A stretch of 64,000 nucleotides of DNA from an uncultured Alphaproteobacteria bacterium. Its GTDB lineage: Bacteria > Pseudomonadota > Alphaproteobacteria > RF32 > CAG-239. The DNA lies in contig CALXVZ010000001.1 in the NCBI GenBank assembly GCA_944392235.1, forward strand, positions 83,059-147,058. The letters run 5' to 3'. Below the pieces are notes generated by a model. The model saw only the letters and a program-made list of their open reading frames with translations, ran no database searches and was not told where the DNA came from. Both the position numbers and the translations under genes were made by a program. Positions 24,968-33,969 of the stretch are shown here, in pieces (position 1 is the first letter of the stretch; each line of letters begins with the position of its first letter).

Positions 24968-26329
24968 TTAACGGTCGTTGCTGTTAAATTTCTTTAATAA
25001 CATTTGATTTATGGGGGAATTGTCTTTCCCATCGTGAGCAGCGACAAATTCTTTCGGCTCTTTGATGTTTTCTTTGTCTTTCCCATCACGGGCAGCGACA
25101 AATTCTTTCAGCTCTTTGATGCGTTCTTTATTCAGACCCGGTTCCGGAATCGTAGCAATGTATTCGTCAATTGAACCGAAAATATATTCTTGGTAGGAGC
25201 CTTTTATTTCTTGGAAACAATTTTCTACATTATAGTTCATTTGAGCTTCTTTATCTATTCTTGACATATGCATCTCACCGAAATCCCGGCAGATATTCGT
25301 AAAAATCTGCCGCGCCAACTTTTGCTGCCTTTTCACGGCATCCGGCGTGTAGGTGCCGTTTTCCATCGCAAACATCGCGGCACGTTCTTCCTCGCTGATT
25401 TCTTTCATTTTATTTGCCTCGGAAAGACGTTTATCGTAAAGGAATTTGTTAACAACCTCAATTGCTGCCTTATCTGGGTTTTCCGACAGCATGGCAATGT
25501 AACTATGTGCCATCACGCCAGCTTCAGCTATGACCTCATTGCCACGGCCGCTGATTTGTTCATCTCTGGAATCTTCCCTTTTTATTTCCCCTTTCAGCCT
25601 TTTTATATATTCCTCTTCCACTTCATCTGCCCTTTTGCCATAAAGCGACCGGCTTTCCTGTGCCGACCATTTGGCACCGAAATTCATTTGATTACCGTGC
25701 GAACATTCGTGGGCAACCTCATTGAATAGTATATCTGATGATAATTTCATAAGATTTTGGCAAAACTTTGGCTCTTTAACCATTTTATCCATAATATCAT
25801 TTTTTATTTGCTCATAGCGCCATATATTATCCAGACGCCTTTCCCCCTTAGGATTATTTATTGTGCAAAGTTCAGTAAGCTTTTGCATTTCCATAAATTT
25901 ACGCTCGGAAGAATGCGGGCGCGGCGGAATTTCACGGGTTAAAAGCTCCTTAGCAGTTTCATCTCCACGGCTCGCCATTGTTTCCAGGGCATCAAAAAGA
26001 AAACCTATCTGATCATACCGATTTAAGTAGACGGCATCACGGGTCGGCGCGGCAGGGTCTTCCTCCATTATTTCTTTGGTGCAATGTCCGCCGGCACCGC
26101 CGCTATTATGACCGACATAAATTTTTTCCAGATAAAAATGATTTTCATCAAAATAATCCGGACGGCGCGGCGAACTTGCAAATTCCTGATAATTCGCACC
26201 CTCCAGAATCCGACGGCAATAAGGATTGTTTTTCATCCGGGTGACCGTATAGTCAACTATCCCCTGCAGCAATTTATCATCAAAGTCGCGAGCCTCACAG
26301 ATGGCCTTTCTTTCTTCGGCTGTTATCAT
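24968..26329 (-). CDS. Hypothetical protein with HExxH zinc-peptidase motif
   Basis: The 453-residue protein has LFNEVAHECSHGNQMNF, an HExxH motif (HECSH) typical of zinc metalloproteases, and a Glu-rich helix further on (NEVIAEAGVMAHSY) that could supply the third ligand. The N-terminal 150 residues include a Gly/His stretch (YVGHNSGGAGGHC). The C-terminus carries a tandem repeat, KEFVAARDGKD then KEFVAAHDGKD. The gene is visibly richer in G+C than its neighbours, pointing to horizontal transfer. No signal peptide is seen. It sits behind a structured RNA (26392-26576) and its own promoter-like TTGAAC/TATTAT. It may be a peptidase or a secreted effector; neither is proven. Confidence 0.65.
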   Translation of the reverse strand: MITAEERKAICEARDFDDKLLQGIVDYTVTRMKNNPYCRRILEGANYQEFASSPRRPDYFDENHFYLEKIYVGHNSGGAGGHCTKEIMEEDPAAPTRDAVYLNRYDQIGFLFDALETMASRGDETAKELLTREIPPRPHSSERKFMEMQKLTELCTINNPKGERRLDNIWRYEQIKNDIMDKMVKEPKFCQNLMKLSSDILFNEVAHECSHGNQMNFGAKWSAQESRSLYGKRADEVEEEYIKRLKGEIKREDSRDEQISGRGNEVIAEAGVMAHSYIAMLSENPDKAAIEVVNKFLYDKRLSEANKMKEISEEERAAMFAMENGTYTPDAVKRQQKLARQIFTNICRDFGEMHMSRIDKEAQMNYNVENCFQEIKGSYQEYIFGSIDEYIATIPEPGLNKERIKELKEFVAARDGKDKENIKEPKEFVAAHDGKDNSPINQMLLKKFNSNDR

Positions 26330-26391
26330 GGTTTTCTCCTTTATCGTTCATATTTAGTATATAATAGCGCTATTTCATTATTCAGTTCAAA

Positions 26392-26576
26392 CAAAAACCC
26401 GCTTTAGAATATCTAAAGGCGGGCGGATGCTAGAAAACCGTATACAAATTAAGACGGCTCGGCTTATTGGGGCAGAGCCTTATTCGCCGACATCCACCCC
26501 AAATTGAGGTATGACATCGGCACGTTTTTTAAGGCATGTGCACTGACTAAGTTGTATTTTCCAAGGGTTTTCTAGG
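26392..26576 (-). ncRNA. Candidate structured RNA with closing stem, three hairpins and terminator
   Basis: On the minus strand CTAGAAAACC (26575-26566) pairs perfectly with GGTTTTCTAG (26439-26430), closing a domain of about 146 bases. Inside are GCAC/GTGC around 26539-26520, a 9-bp stem GCCGATGTC/GATGTCGGC (26521-26513 with 26494-26486) capped by ACCTC/GGGGT, and GGCTC/GAGCC (26479-26475 with 26460-26456). A terminator follows at once: CCCGC and TTTAGA arms (26423-26398) then TTTTT. Two pairs of the long stem are G-U only on the minus strand, supporting that orientation. No known family was recognised. Either an independent RNA or a riboswitch-like leader. Confidence 0.55.
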
Positions 26577-26681
26577 CCCTAGTTTTATACTTTTCTAGAG
26601 AATAAAACTTGTTGCTAAATTAATATCCTTTTTTGTATAACGCAAGAATTTTATTCTTTTTATCGAAATTCTTCTATTATA

Positions 26682-26713
26682 CAAAAAAAAAGAAGGATTA
26701 TTCATCCCTCTTT
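26682..26713 (-). terminator. Rho-independent terminator of the 26734 gene
   Basis: On the minus strand AAAGAGGGAT pairs with ATCCTTCTTT (one G-U) over a 5-base loop, followed by nine or more T residues. Confidence 0.8.
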
Positions 26714-26733
26714 CTTAATATCTAAACTTCTTA

Positions 26734-27258
26734 TTAGAAGAAATAGTATCTTACACCAACGGTAAATTCTTGGATGTTTTTCTTAAATGTATCATCTTGA
26801 GGAAATACATAACGATACATTGCTCGTATTCCAATGTTATCAGTTGGGTTAAACTGTGCACCAAAGCCGGCTCTATATACTTCTCCTTCAAACTCACTCA
26901 TCTTTTTATCTAAATTTCCGCCATCTAATGTGTATTTGCCGTATCCTACTGTTGTCAATAACTCTACTACACCTAAATTTAATGTATCAGAAACTAAATC
27001 TATACCATATGATGCTGGTTTTGTCTTGCTGCCACCAAATGCATCAGTTGAAGCATATTGTTGATAATAACCTTCTACGGATAAAAAGCCTAATACCTTT
27101 ACACCTGCGCTCAATGCTCCTCCATTGAAACTATCCAAATCACCATAGCCATGCGGTGTTGCTGATACATAGTCTACTCCAACATGTGGTGAAATGATAA
27201 ATGCATGGGCGTTAAATGATATCATTGTTGCCAATATTGCTAAATATATTTTTTTCAT
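26734..27258 (-). CDS. Outer membrane beta-barrel protein
   Basis: ATG 27258 is preferred over the longer frame from TTG 27279 because AAAGGAA precedes it at the right distance. The 174-residue product has a Sec signal peptide ending AHA, then alternating amphipathic strands and a C-terminal GVRYYFF, the terminal aromatic signature recognised by the Bam machinery. Size and strand pattern suggest an 8-stranded OmpA/OmpW-like barrel. It is separated from rnd by 23 bases on the same strand and may be cotranscribed with it; a strong terminator follows. Confidence 0.75.
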   Translation of the reverse strand: MKKIYLAILATMISFNAHAFIISPHVGVDYVSATPHGYGDLDSFNGGALSAGVKVLGFLSVEGYYQQYASTDAFGGSKTKPASYGIDLVSDTLNLGVVELLTTVGYGKYTLDGGNLDKKMSEFEGEVYRAGFGAQFNPTDNIGIRAMYRYVFPQDDTFKKNIQEFTVGVRYYFF

Positions 27259-27281
27259 CGAAATATTCCTTTTCTCCAAAA

Positions 27282-28448
27282 TTAATTTAATTCTTTTACG
27301 ACAATATCGTGTGTTGTCACATCATAGACAATTCCTAATTTTCCTTTGCGAAACTCTTCTGCGGTTTTACCGAATACTTCATATCTCCATCCTTTCAGAA
27401 TCTGATTCTTTGTCTTGGGATTTTTTATATATTCACGCAGATTTTTTTCACTTGTTATTAAACGTGATACAACCCCAAACTCATTGCTCTTTATTTTTAA
27501 CAATAACTTTAATACCTCGCATAATGAATGCTGGCTGGGAGGTATGGTTACATCTCTTTCTCTATCAAAGCGTCCTAGTGTTTTATCAAACTTATCTCCA
27601 GTTAATGATGCTAATATTTCTACCATTTCTTTAGCTAATTTACTTTTTGCCACATCAGGACGTATTCCTCTGACTTTCTTCATCTCATCCATATCTTTGG
27701 GAAATGCTGTCGCAATATTTATCAGAACTTCATCCTTTATGATAGTTTGACGAGATACATTGCGTTCTTTTGCCATTTTTTCACGCCATTCCGCCAATGC
27801 CTTTAACGCGTTCAGAAATGATAGTGAATGTCCATTATGACGAATTCTTAACCATGCATCTTCCGGATTTTGTTCGTAGTGAGCGATATCTGCCAAATCT
27901 TCCATATCCTCAGCTATCCAGCTTTCTCGCTTATTTTCTTTTAAATATTCCGCAATTTGTTTATAGCATTTTATTAAATGTGTTACATCTCCGGCGGCAT
28001 ATTCCAATTGTTCATCACTTAATGGTCTTAATTGCCAATTGGTTAGTCGGCAAGATTTATCTAACTCTATTCCGCAATATACTCTTACTAAATTTTCATA
28101 ACTAACAGCCTCTCCAAGACCGCATGCTTGTGCAGCTATTTGTGTATCAAATACCGGGGTTGGAATTGCTCCCGATAAATTATATAATATTTCTATATCT
28201 TGGCGTCCTGAATGAAATACTTTCAAAATTTTTTTATTTTGTAATATTGCAAAAAAGCTTTCATAATCCATTCCTTCAGCTAACGGATCTATCAAAAAAG
28301 CTCCCTCTTCATACCCTACTTGTATTAAGCAAGGAATGGGATAATATGTTTTTTCGCGGATAAATTCACAATCAATTGCTATGATTTTTTGCTTCTTTAA
28401 TACTTTACAGGCATTTTTCAGCTCTTTTGTGTTATCTATTAAATTCAT
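27282..28448 (-). CDS. rnd: Ribonuclease D
   Basis: The 388-residue protein has the DEDD exonuclease motifs of RNase D: IAIDCEFIREKTYYP (Asp/Glu), LKVFHSGRQDIEILY (Asp), and YAAGDVTHLIKCY (Asp, Tyr-type). A C-terminal HRDC-like region follows (about 205-290). RNase D trims tRNA 3' ends. Length matches alphaproteobacterial RNase D. It is divergent from aspS with a 133-base intergenic region, a pairing seen in many alphaproteobacteria. Confidence 0.93.
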   Translation of the reverse strand: MNLIDNTKELKNACKVLKKQKIIAIDCEFIREKTYYPIPCLIQVGYEEGAFLIDPLAEGMDYESFFAILQNKKILKVFHSGRQDIEILYNLSGAIPTPVFDTQIAAQACGLGEAVSYENLVRVYCGIELDKSCRLTNWQLRPLSDEQLEYAAGDVTHLIKCYKQIAEYLKENKRESWIAEDMEDLADIAHYEQNPEDAWLRIRHNGHSLSFLNALKALAEWREKMAKERNVSRQTIIKDEVLINIATAFPKDMDEMKKVRGIRPDVAKSKLAKEMVEILASLTGDKFDKTLGRFDRERDVTIPPSQHSLCEVLKLLLKIKSNEFGVVSRLITSEKNLREYIKNPKTKNQILKGWRYEVFGKTAEEFRKGKLGIVYDVTTHDIVVKELN

Positions 28449-28581
28449 TAGGCTGCTTCCTTTTCTTTTTTAGGAATTTTACGGGGGATTGTTTAAGATT
28501 TTTTTAATTTTAACTTGCATTTATGCTATTTTAGGATAAAAATGGCGACATTGATGTTTAACACTTATTCAGAGGAACATA

Positions 28582-30345
28582 ATGTTAGAATACAGAACGC
28601 ATACTTGTGGTGAGCTTAGAGCTTCTGATGCAGGTAAAAAAGTAAAACTCTCCGGTTGGATACATCGTAAACGTAATTTGGGTAATTTGTGTTTCGTCGA
28701 TTTACGAGATCATTATGGTATTACTCAATGTGTTGTTGATAGCTCCAGCGACTTATTTGCTCAACTTGAAAATATTCGTGTCGAAAGCGTTATTACTGTT
28801 GACGGTGATGTTGTTTTACGGGAAAGCGTTAATAAAAATATGCCTACAGGTGATGTTGAAGTTAAAGTTTCTCATGTCGAACTTCACTCTATGGCAGATG
28901 TTCTTCCTATTCAGGTTTTTGGTGAAGATAATTCTCCTGAAGAATTACGCTTAAAATATCGCTTCTTAGATTTACGTAGAGAGAAAATTCATAATAATAT
29001 TATCCTTCGTTGTAATGTTATTAAAAGAATGCGTGAATTGATGAATGAACAAGGGTTCTTGGAATATCAAACACCTATTCTAACCGCTTCTTCCCCTGAA
29101 GGGGCTAGAGACTTCTTGGTGCCTTCTCGTTTGAATGCAGGAAAATTTTATGCGCTTCCTCAATCTCCTCAACAATTCAAACAATTGTTGATGGTTTCCG
29201 GGTTTGATAAATATTTCCAAATTGCTCCTTGCTTCAGAGATGAAGATCCTCGTGCCGATCGTAGCCCTGGAGAATTTTACCAGCTCGATATGGAAATGTC
29301 TTTTGCTACTCAAGAAGATGTTTTTGCTGTTATGGAAAAAACTATGGGGACAATTTTTAATGAGTTTGGTAATGGCAAAAAAGTTGATCAAGCTCCTTTT
29401 AAGAGAATCGCCTTCAAAGAGGCTATGCTTAAATATGGTTCCGATAAACCAGATTTGAGAAATCCTCTTGTTATTCAAGATGCTACTTCTTTCTTTAGTA
29501 ATTCCGGTTTTGGCGTTTATGATACAAAGGCTGCTAATGGTGAAGAATTACGTACTATCGTTATTCCTGATGCAGGTGAGAAACCTCGCTCCTTCTTTGA
29601 TAAATTAGATGGTTTTGCTAAAGAAGAAGGTTTTGGCGGTATGGCTTATGTCGCTCTTTCTTCTAATGGAGCTAAGGGTGTTGCTAAATTCTTTAGTGAT
29701 GAAAAAATGGCTGAACTTAAAAATGTCTTTGGTCTTAAAGATGGTGATGCTGTTGTCTTCATGGGTGGCAATAAAAAACTTATCAATAAATTCGCTGGTA
29801 AAGTTCGCACTAAGTTAGGTGAAGAACTTGATTTAATCGAAAAAGATGCTTTCAGAATTTGCTGGATTGTAGACTTCCCATTCTATGAAGAAAATGAAGA
29901 AACTGGTGCTGTCGAATTTTCTCATAACCCATTCTCAATGCCTCAAGGCGGTATGGATGCTCTTTTGAATAAAAATCCATTCGAAATTCTTGCTTATCAA
30001 TACGATATGGTTTGTAATGGTGTTGAACTTGCTTCTGGTGCAGTTCGTAACCATAAACCGGAAATTATGTATAAAGCTTTTGAGTTAGCCGGTTATGACA
30101 ATAGTGTTGTTGATAACAAATTTGGTGGTATGATTAATGCTTTCAAATATGGTGCCCCTCCTCACGCCGGATGCGCTCCTGGAGTAGATAGAACTGTTAT
30201 GCTTCTTCTTGATGAGCCTATTATTCGCGATGTTATCTTATTCCCGCTTAATGGTAAAGCTCAAGATTTACTTATGCAGGCCCCTAATACTGTTTCAGAA
30301 CAGCAACTTAGAGATTTACATATCGAAATAAAAGCTGAAGCATAA
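28582..30345 (+). CDS. aspS: Aspartyl-tRNA synthetase, bacterial type
   Basis: The 587-residue protein is the bacterial type with an inserted GAD domain. The OB-fold anticodon domain starts [14 protein letters not shown]; motif 2 is [15 protein letters not shown]; motif 3 is [17 protein letters not shown], the alphaproteobacterial variant. The C-terminus LHIEIKAEA is standard. Because the variant lineage often serves both Asp and Asn tRNAs, it may be non-discriminating, but tRNA-Asn charging genes cannot be judged from this window. ATG 28582 follows AGAGGAA. A terminator follows after the stop. Confidence 0.96.
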   Translation: MLEYRTHTCGELRASDAGKKVKLSGWIHRKRNLGNLCFVDLRDHYGITQCVVDSSSDLFAQLENIRVESVITVDGDVVLRESVNKNMPTGDVEVKVSHVELHSMADVLPIQVFGEDNSPEELRLKYRFLDLRREKIHNNIILRCNVIKRMRELMNEQGFLEYQTPILTASSPEGARDFLVPSRLNAGKFYALPQSPQQFKQLLMVSGFDKYFQIAPCFRDEDPRADRSPGEFYQLDMEMSFATQEDVFAVMEKTMGTIFNEFGNGKKVDQAPFKRIAFKEAMLKYGSDKPDLRNPLVIQDATSFFSNSGFGVYDTKAANGEELRTIVIPDAGEKPRSFFDKLDGFAKEEGFGGMAYVALSSNGAKGVAKFFSDEKMAELKNVFGLKDGDAVVFMGGNKKLINKFAGKVRTKLGEELDLIEKDAFRICWIVDFPFYEENEETGAVEFSHNPFSMPQGGMDALLNKNPFEILAYQYDMVCNGVELASGAVRNHKPEIMYKAFELAGYDNSVVDNKFGGMINAFKYGAPPHAGCAPGVDRTVMLLLDEPIIRDVILFPLNGKAQDLLMQAPNTVSEQQLRDLHIEIKAEA

Positions 30346-30354
30346 ATTAATCTT

Positions 30355-30385
30355 ATAGGCAGTCTTATTTTAGGCTGCCTTTCTT
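30355..30385 (+). terminator. Rho-independent terminator of aspS
   Basis: AGGCAG pairs with CTGCCT over a 12-base loop, followed by TTCTTATTTTTT. Confidence 0.6.
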
Positions 30386-30416
30386 ATTTTTTATTTTATC
30401 GAAATTTGTCTTTTCT

Positions 30417-31865
30417 ATGATTAAATCTTTCTTGAATAAACTGGAAACAATACCTAGTCTTGCTATTTGTAGCCTTATTTGGATTACTTTTGTCGCATTA
30501 TCTCTTTATATTGCTCCATATCATGAATTATGGGCTGATGAAGTTCAGGCTTTTTTGATTGCTCGGGATGCTTCTGTATCTGAAATTATACTAAATATTC
30601 CTCATCAGGAAGGACAACCTTCATTGTGGCACCTTTTATTAAAAGGTTTGATCTTTTTGTTTGGCGACAATCTTAATATAACTTATATTTCTATCTTTAT
30701 AATGTCGTTAACTGTTGCCATTTTTCTATTCTGTTATAATGTACCGATTGTTTATAAAATTCTTATTCCTTTTGGTCATTATTTTCTTTATCAATATAAC
30801 ATCATTTCTCGAAATTATTGTCTTGCTTATTTAGCCTTAGTTCTTTTAGGATACTTATATCCTTTGCGGCATGTATATACTTGGAGATATTCCTTTCTTT
30901 TAATATTGCTTGCGTTGTCTACTTCTTTTTTCGCACCCATTGCTGCTGTTCTTGGTTCTTTTTGGATTTATGAAGCTTATAAATCTTCTAATCTATTCTC
31001 TTCTCGCTATATTCTTCCTTTTACCCTTTTGGCTTGTTGTGGTATATCTCTGTTTCTTCAAGTTTTTCCCGTAAATATGGTGCAATATGATATAAGAATT
31101 AAATATATAGATAATTATCCTTATAATGTTTTAGCACATATTCCTGAAACTTTTTTTGCTGGTCAATCTCTATTTATTAATCTTTTTATTTTATGTGGAT
31201 TTGCCTTCTTTGCTATTAGAGCTGTTGTTTCTACTGATTTTTATTATAACATCTTAAATAATAAATCAAATGCCTTACTCTTTCTTCTTATCTGGCTCTC
31301 TTTTATTATTTGCTATTTTATTGTTCGCCCAATGTATTATCATCAAGGCTTAATATGGGGACTTTTTCTTTGTTCAATATTTATAGCTTTTCCTAATTAC
31401 TGCCTTAAAAAAAATCATTTCCTTTTTTTAATTTGTTTATGTATTCAAATTTTTTGGAGTTTCAAATCAATTTCCTATGATATATCTTATCCCTATTCTT
31501 CTCAATTTGAAATTATGAAAATCTTACAAAAACATAATCTTATAAATCATAAAGTCCACGCTATCGGGTTTCATACAATTCCTTTTCAAGCTTTATATAC
31601 CAGGAAAAATATTTATATATCAGATGATACTCCTCTCTATTGGCTATGGACGGATAAAGATATGCAAATAAAAAGTGATAATATGCAACAACAACTTGAT
31701 TTACACAGAGATATTGTTGTTCTCGATATTGATGGAGCTAAAGATGTAGATTTTTCTTACTATCTACAACCTGAAAAATTTTATATTTATAAAATCCCTG
31801 CCGCTGCAGTTTATAAAGGTTTTCTTTTTTATGAACAAAGTGTCTTTCTCTTTATAAAAAAATAA
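30417..31865 (+). CDS. Polytopic membrane protein, GT-C glycosyltransferase-like
   Basis: The 482-residue protein has about ten hydrophobic helices and a large first loop, YHELWADEVQAFLIARD, where an acidic DE motif sits just after the first helix, as in GT-C glycosyltransferases that use lipid-linked sugars. HQEGQPSLWHLLL then matches the family's His/aromatic segment. A soluble C-terminal domain (about 360-480) follows the membrane part. It is distantly like the paired proteins at 44405-47435. Likely role: transfer of a sugar to an envelope glycan or lipid on the periplasmic side. It has no clear ribosome site and follows the aspS terminator by about 35 bases. Confidence 0.6.
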   Translation: MIKSFLNKLETIPSLAICSLIWITFVALSLYIAPYHELWADEVQAFLIARDASVSEIILNIPHQEGQPSLWHLLLKGLIFLFGDNLNITYISIFIMSLTVAIFLFCYNVPIVYKILIPFGHYFLYQYNIISRNYCLAYLALVLLGYLYPLRHVYTWRYSFLLILLALSTSFFAPIAAVLGSFWIYEAYKSSNLFSSRYILPFTLLACCGISLFLQVFPVNMVQYDIRIKYIDNYPYNVLAHIPETFFAGQSLFINLFILCGFAFFAIRAVVSTDFYYNILNNKSNALLFLLIWLSFIICYFIVRPMYYHQGLIWGLFLCSIFIAFPNYCLKKNHFLFLICLCIQIFWSFKSISYDISYPYSSQFEIMKILQKHNLINHKVHAIGFHTIPFQALYTRKNIYISDDTPLYWLWTDKDMQIKSDNMQQQLDLHRDIVVLDIDGAKDVDFSYYLQPEKFYIYKIPAAAVYKGFLFYEQSVFLFIKK

Positions 31866-31909
31866 TTTCTTTTACAAAAGATAATTCTTAATTTTGAATT
31901 AAAAAATAC

Positions 31910-31937
31910 TTTACTTTTTAAAATATTAGTGTATAAC
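31910..31937 (+). promoter_or_regulatory. Promoter of rpmI-rplT
   Basis: TTTACT at 31910-31915, 16-base spacer, TATAAC at 31932-31937, with about 75 bases to the rpmI start. Confidence 0.55.
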
Positions 31938-32015
31938 TTCTTTGAACAATAGAGAGGGCTAATGGCATGCCTTACTGTTGTTATGAATCCAACTTAATTT
32001 TTGAAAGGGATTGAA

Positions 32016-32213
32016 ATGCCTAAATTAAAAACTAAAAGTTCAGCTAAAAAACGCTTTAGCGTTACCGGAACCGGTAAGTTAAAAAGAAATTTTGCGAAAA
32101 AGAGACACTGCCTCTTCTGCAAAACTCAGAAAATGAAAAGACAAGCTCGTGGCACAACTTTGTTGTCAGAAGTTGATGTTCAGATTGTTAAAAAGTTTTT
32201 ACCTTATTTGTAG
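32016..32213 (+). CDS. rpmI: 50S ribosomal protein L35
   Basis: The start at 32016 ([14 protein letters not shown]) is chosen because it matches all L35 proteins and has GAAAGGGA upstream; the frame opens earlier at 32001. The 65-residue basic protein contains [13 protein letters not shown] and ends FLPYL. It is part of the large ribosomal subunit. rplT follows after 18 bases. infC, usually just upstream in many bacteria, is absent here. Confidence 0.97.
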   Translation: MPKLKTKSSAKKRFSVTGTGKLKRNFAKKRHCLFCKTQKMKRQARGTTLLSEVDVQIVKKFLPYL

Positions 32214-32231
32214 TTGTAGGAGGATTTGTAA

Positions 32232-32591
32232 ATGTCTCGTGTTAAAAGAGGTGTAACAGCTCACGCTCGCCATAAGAAAATTATCGATATGGCTAAAGGT
32301 TACAGAGGACGTAATAAAAACGTTTTCAGAGTTGCTGTTGAAAAAGTTGAAAAAGGTTTGCAGTATGCTTATCGTGATAGAAAAGCAAAGAAAAGAAATT
32401 TCCGTTCTTTGTGGATCCAACGTATCAATGCTGCTACTCGTTTGAATGATATGACTTATTCTCGATTTATTAGCGGGCTCGTTAAGGCAGGTATTGAGCT
32501 TGACCGTAAAGTGCTGGCTGATATCGCTTATAGAGAGCCCCAAGCTTTTGCTAAGTTAGTAGAAACTGCCAAAGCGGCTCTGGCTAAATAA
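32232..32591 (+). CDS. rplT: 50S ribosomal protein L20
   Basis: The 119-residue protein has the conserved start [16 protein letters not shown] and [15 protein letters not shown], plus [17 protein letters not shown] 32232 has a strong TAGGAGG. L20 is needed for early 50S assembly and in many bacteria represses its own operon. The L35/L20 unit is followed by a strong terminator and then the pheST operon, the classic alphaproteobacterial order. Confidence 0.98.
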   Translation: MSRVKRGVTAHARHKKIIDMAKGYRGRNKNVFRVAVEKVEKGLQYAYRDRKAKKRNFRSLWIQRINAATRLNDMTYSRFISGLVKAGIELDRKVLADIAYREPQAFAKLVETAKAALAK

Positions 32592-32622
32592 TTTTTTTTT
32601 AGTATAGTTTATATCAGTTTTT

Positions 32623-32658
32623 AAAAGAGTCGTCTTGGGCAACCAAGAGGACTCTTTT
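32623..32658 (+). terminator. Rho-independent terminator of rpmI-rplT
   Basis: AAAAGAGTC (32623-32631) pairs with GACTCTTTT (32650-32658), with an inner CTTGG/CCAAG stem over GCAA. Confidence 0.85.
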
Positions 32659-32739
32659 GTATTTAAAATTCTTTTGGTCTGAATTAGTTTATGCTGCTTA
32701 GTTAACAAAAGATTTTTAAAATTCGAAAAATATTATTAG

Positions 32740-32769
32740 TTAACTTTAAGATTGCTACGAAACTATAAA
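32740..32769 (+). promoter_or_regulatory. Promoter of pheST
   Basis: TTAACT at 32740-32745, 18-base spacer, TATAAA at 32764-32769, about 90 bases before pheS. Confidence 0.45.
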
Positions 32770-32828
32770 TATTGTTGGCAGTATTTCTTTTTTCTATTAC
32801 CAATCTTAAATTCAGGATTGAGGAGATT

Positions 32829-32855
32829 ATGGCCTTAAACCATATGTTAGGATGA
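32829..32855 (+). CDS. Short upstream ORF in the pheS leader (8 aa)
   Basis: ATG 32829 is preceded by GAGGAG at good spacing and encodes MALNHMLG, ending in TGA at 32853-32855, four bases before the pheS ATG. It has no Phe codons, unlike the leader peptide of enteric pheST attenuators, so coupling rather than attenuation is more likely. It may be spurious. Confidence 0.3.
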   Translation: MALNHMLG

Positions 32856-32859
32856 TAAA

Positions 32860-33969
32860 ATGAGTGATATTGATAGTATAAAAAATAGTATTATTGAGCA
32901 AATTAACAATGCTTGCGATGCTAAAACTCTTGATGATGTCAGAGTTGCTGCATTGGGTAAAAAAGGACAAATTACCGAACTCTTAAAAACTCTTGGCTCA
33001 ATGCCTTTAGAAGAAAGAATCGCTTTCGGTAAACAAATTAATCTTGTTAAAGCTGAGTTGGAAGCTAAAATCGCTGAGAAAAAACAAGCTTTGGAAATCC
33101 AACTTCTTAATGAAAGACTTAAAAAAGAAGTTGTTGATGTAACCCTTCCTTGCAGACCTGAAACTCAGGGGCGTATTCACCCAGTTTCTAAGGTTTATGA
33201 AGAAATTGTAGCTATCTTTGCTCAAATGGGGTTCGAAGTTGCTGAAGGACCAGATATTGAAGACCAATTCCATAACTTTAATGCTCTGAATATGCCTCCT
33301 AACCATCCTGCTCGTCAAATGCAAGATACTTTCTATATCAATAATGATGTTGCTAATGAATTTGATATGGATAATGCTTATGTTGTTAGAACTCATACTT
33401 CCGGCGTGCAAATTCGTACCATGGAGAAAAAACAACCGCCTATTCGCATTATTGCTCCCGGTAGAACATATCGTTCTGACTATGATGCTACTCATACTCC
33501 TATGTTCCACCAAGTTGAAGGATTAGTTATTGATAAAAAAACAACTATGGCTGACTTAAAAGGTTGTTTATACGATTTCATGAAAGCCTTTTTTGAAGTT
33601 GATGAATTACCTATCCGCTTTCGCCCTTCTTACTTTCCATTCACAGAACCTTCTGCTGAAGTTGATATAGGGTGCTTGAAAACAAAAAATGATTTGATTA
33701 TTGGTGCCGGAACAGATTGGCTCGAAGTGCTTGGTTGCGGTATGGTGCATCCTAATGTTTTACGTGCTGGCGGTATTGATCCTGATGAATATCAAGGCTT
33801 TGCTTTTGGTGCCGGTATTGATAGATTGGCTATGTTGAAATATGGTATTCCAGATTTGAGAACTTTCTTCGAATCTGATGTGCGTTGGATTAAAAATTAT
33901 GGTTTTACACCGCTTGATTTTTCTTCTATGACTAGCGGACTTAGTAATAACGGAGGATTGGCTCGATGA
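32860..33969 (+). CDS. pheS: Phenylalanyl-tRNA synthetase alpha subunit
   Basis: The 369-residue catalytic subunit has an N-terminal coiled-coil arm (about 1-85) and the class II core: motif 2 TYRSDYDATHTPMFHQVEG, then FRPSYFPFTEPSAEVD and motif 3 GAGIDRLAMLKYG. It forms an alpha2-beta2 enzyme with PheT. The stop overlaps the pheT start (ATGA). A promoter and an 8-codon upstream ORF precede it. Confidence 0.97.
   Translation: MSDIDSIKNSIIEQINNACDAKTLDDVRVAALGKKGQITELLKTLGSMPLEERIAFGKQINLVKAELEAKIAEKKQALEIQLLNERLKKEVVDVTLPCRPETQGRIHPVSKVYEEIVAIFAQMGFEVAEGPDIEDQFHNFNALNMPPNHPARQMQDTFYINNDVANEFDMDNAYVVRTHTSGVQIRTMEKKQPPIRIIAPGRTYRSDYDATHTPMFHQVEGLVIDKKTTMADLKGCLYDFMKAFFEVDELPIRFRPSYFPFTEPSAEVDIGCLKTKNDLIIGAGTDWLEVLGCGMVHPNVLRAGGIDPDEYQGFAFGAGIDRLAMLKYGIPDLRTFFESDVRWIKNYGFTPLDFSSMTSGLSNNGGLAR

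Noticed and set aside
25268-25729. Plus-strand ORF (153 aa) opposite the HExxH gene
   Set aside because: Antisense shadow of a G+C-richer gene; no domain and no promoter.
26486-26521. Resemblance of GCCGAT..TCATACC to 6S RNA
   Set aside because: The overall three-hairpin domain does not have the long bubbled hairpin of 6S RNA; the short match is probably chance.
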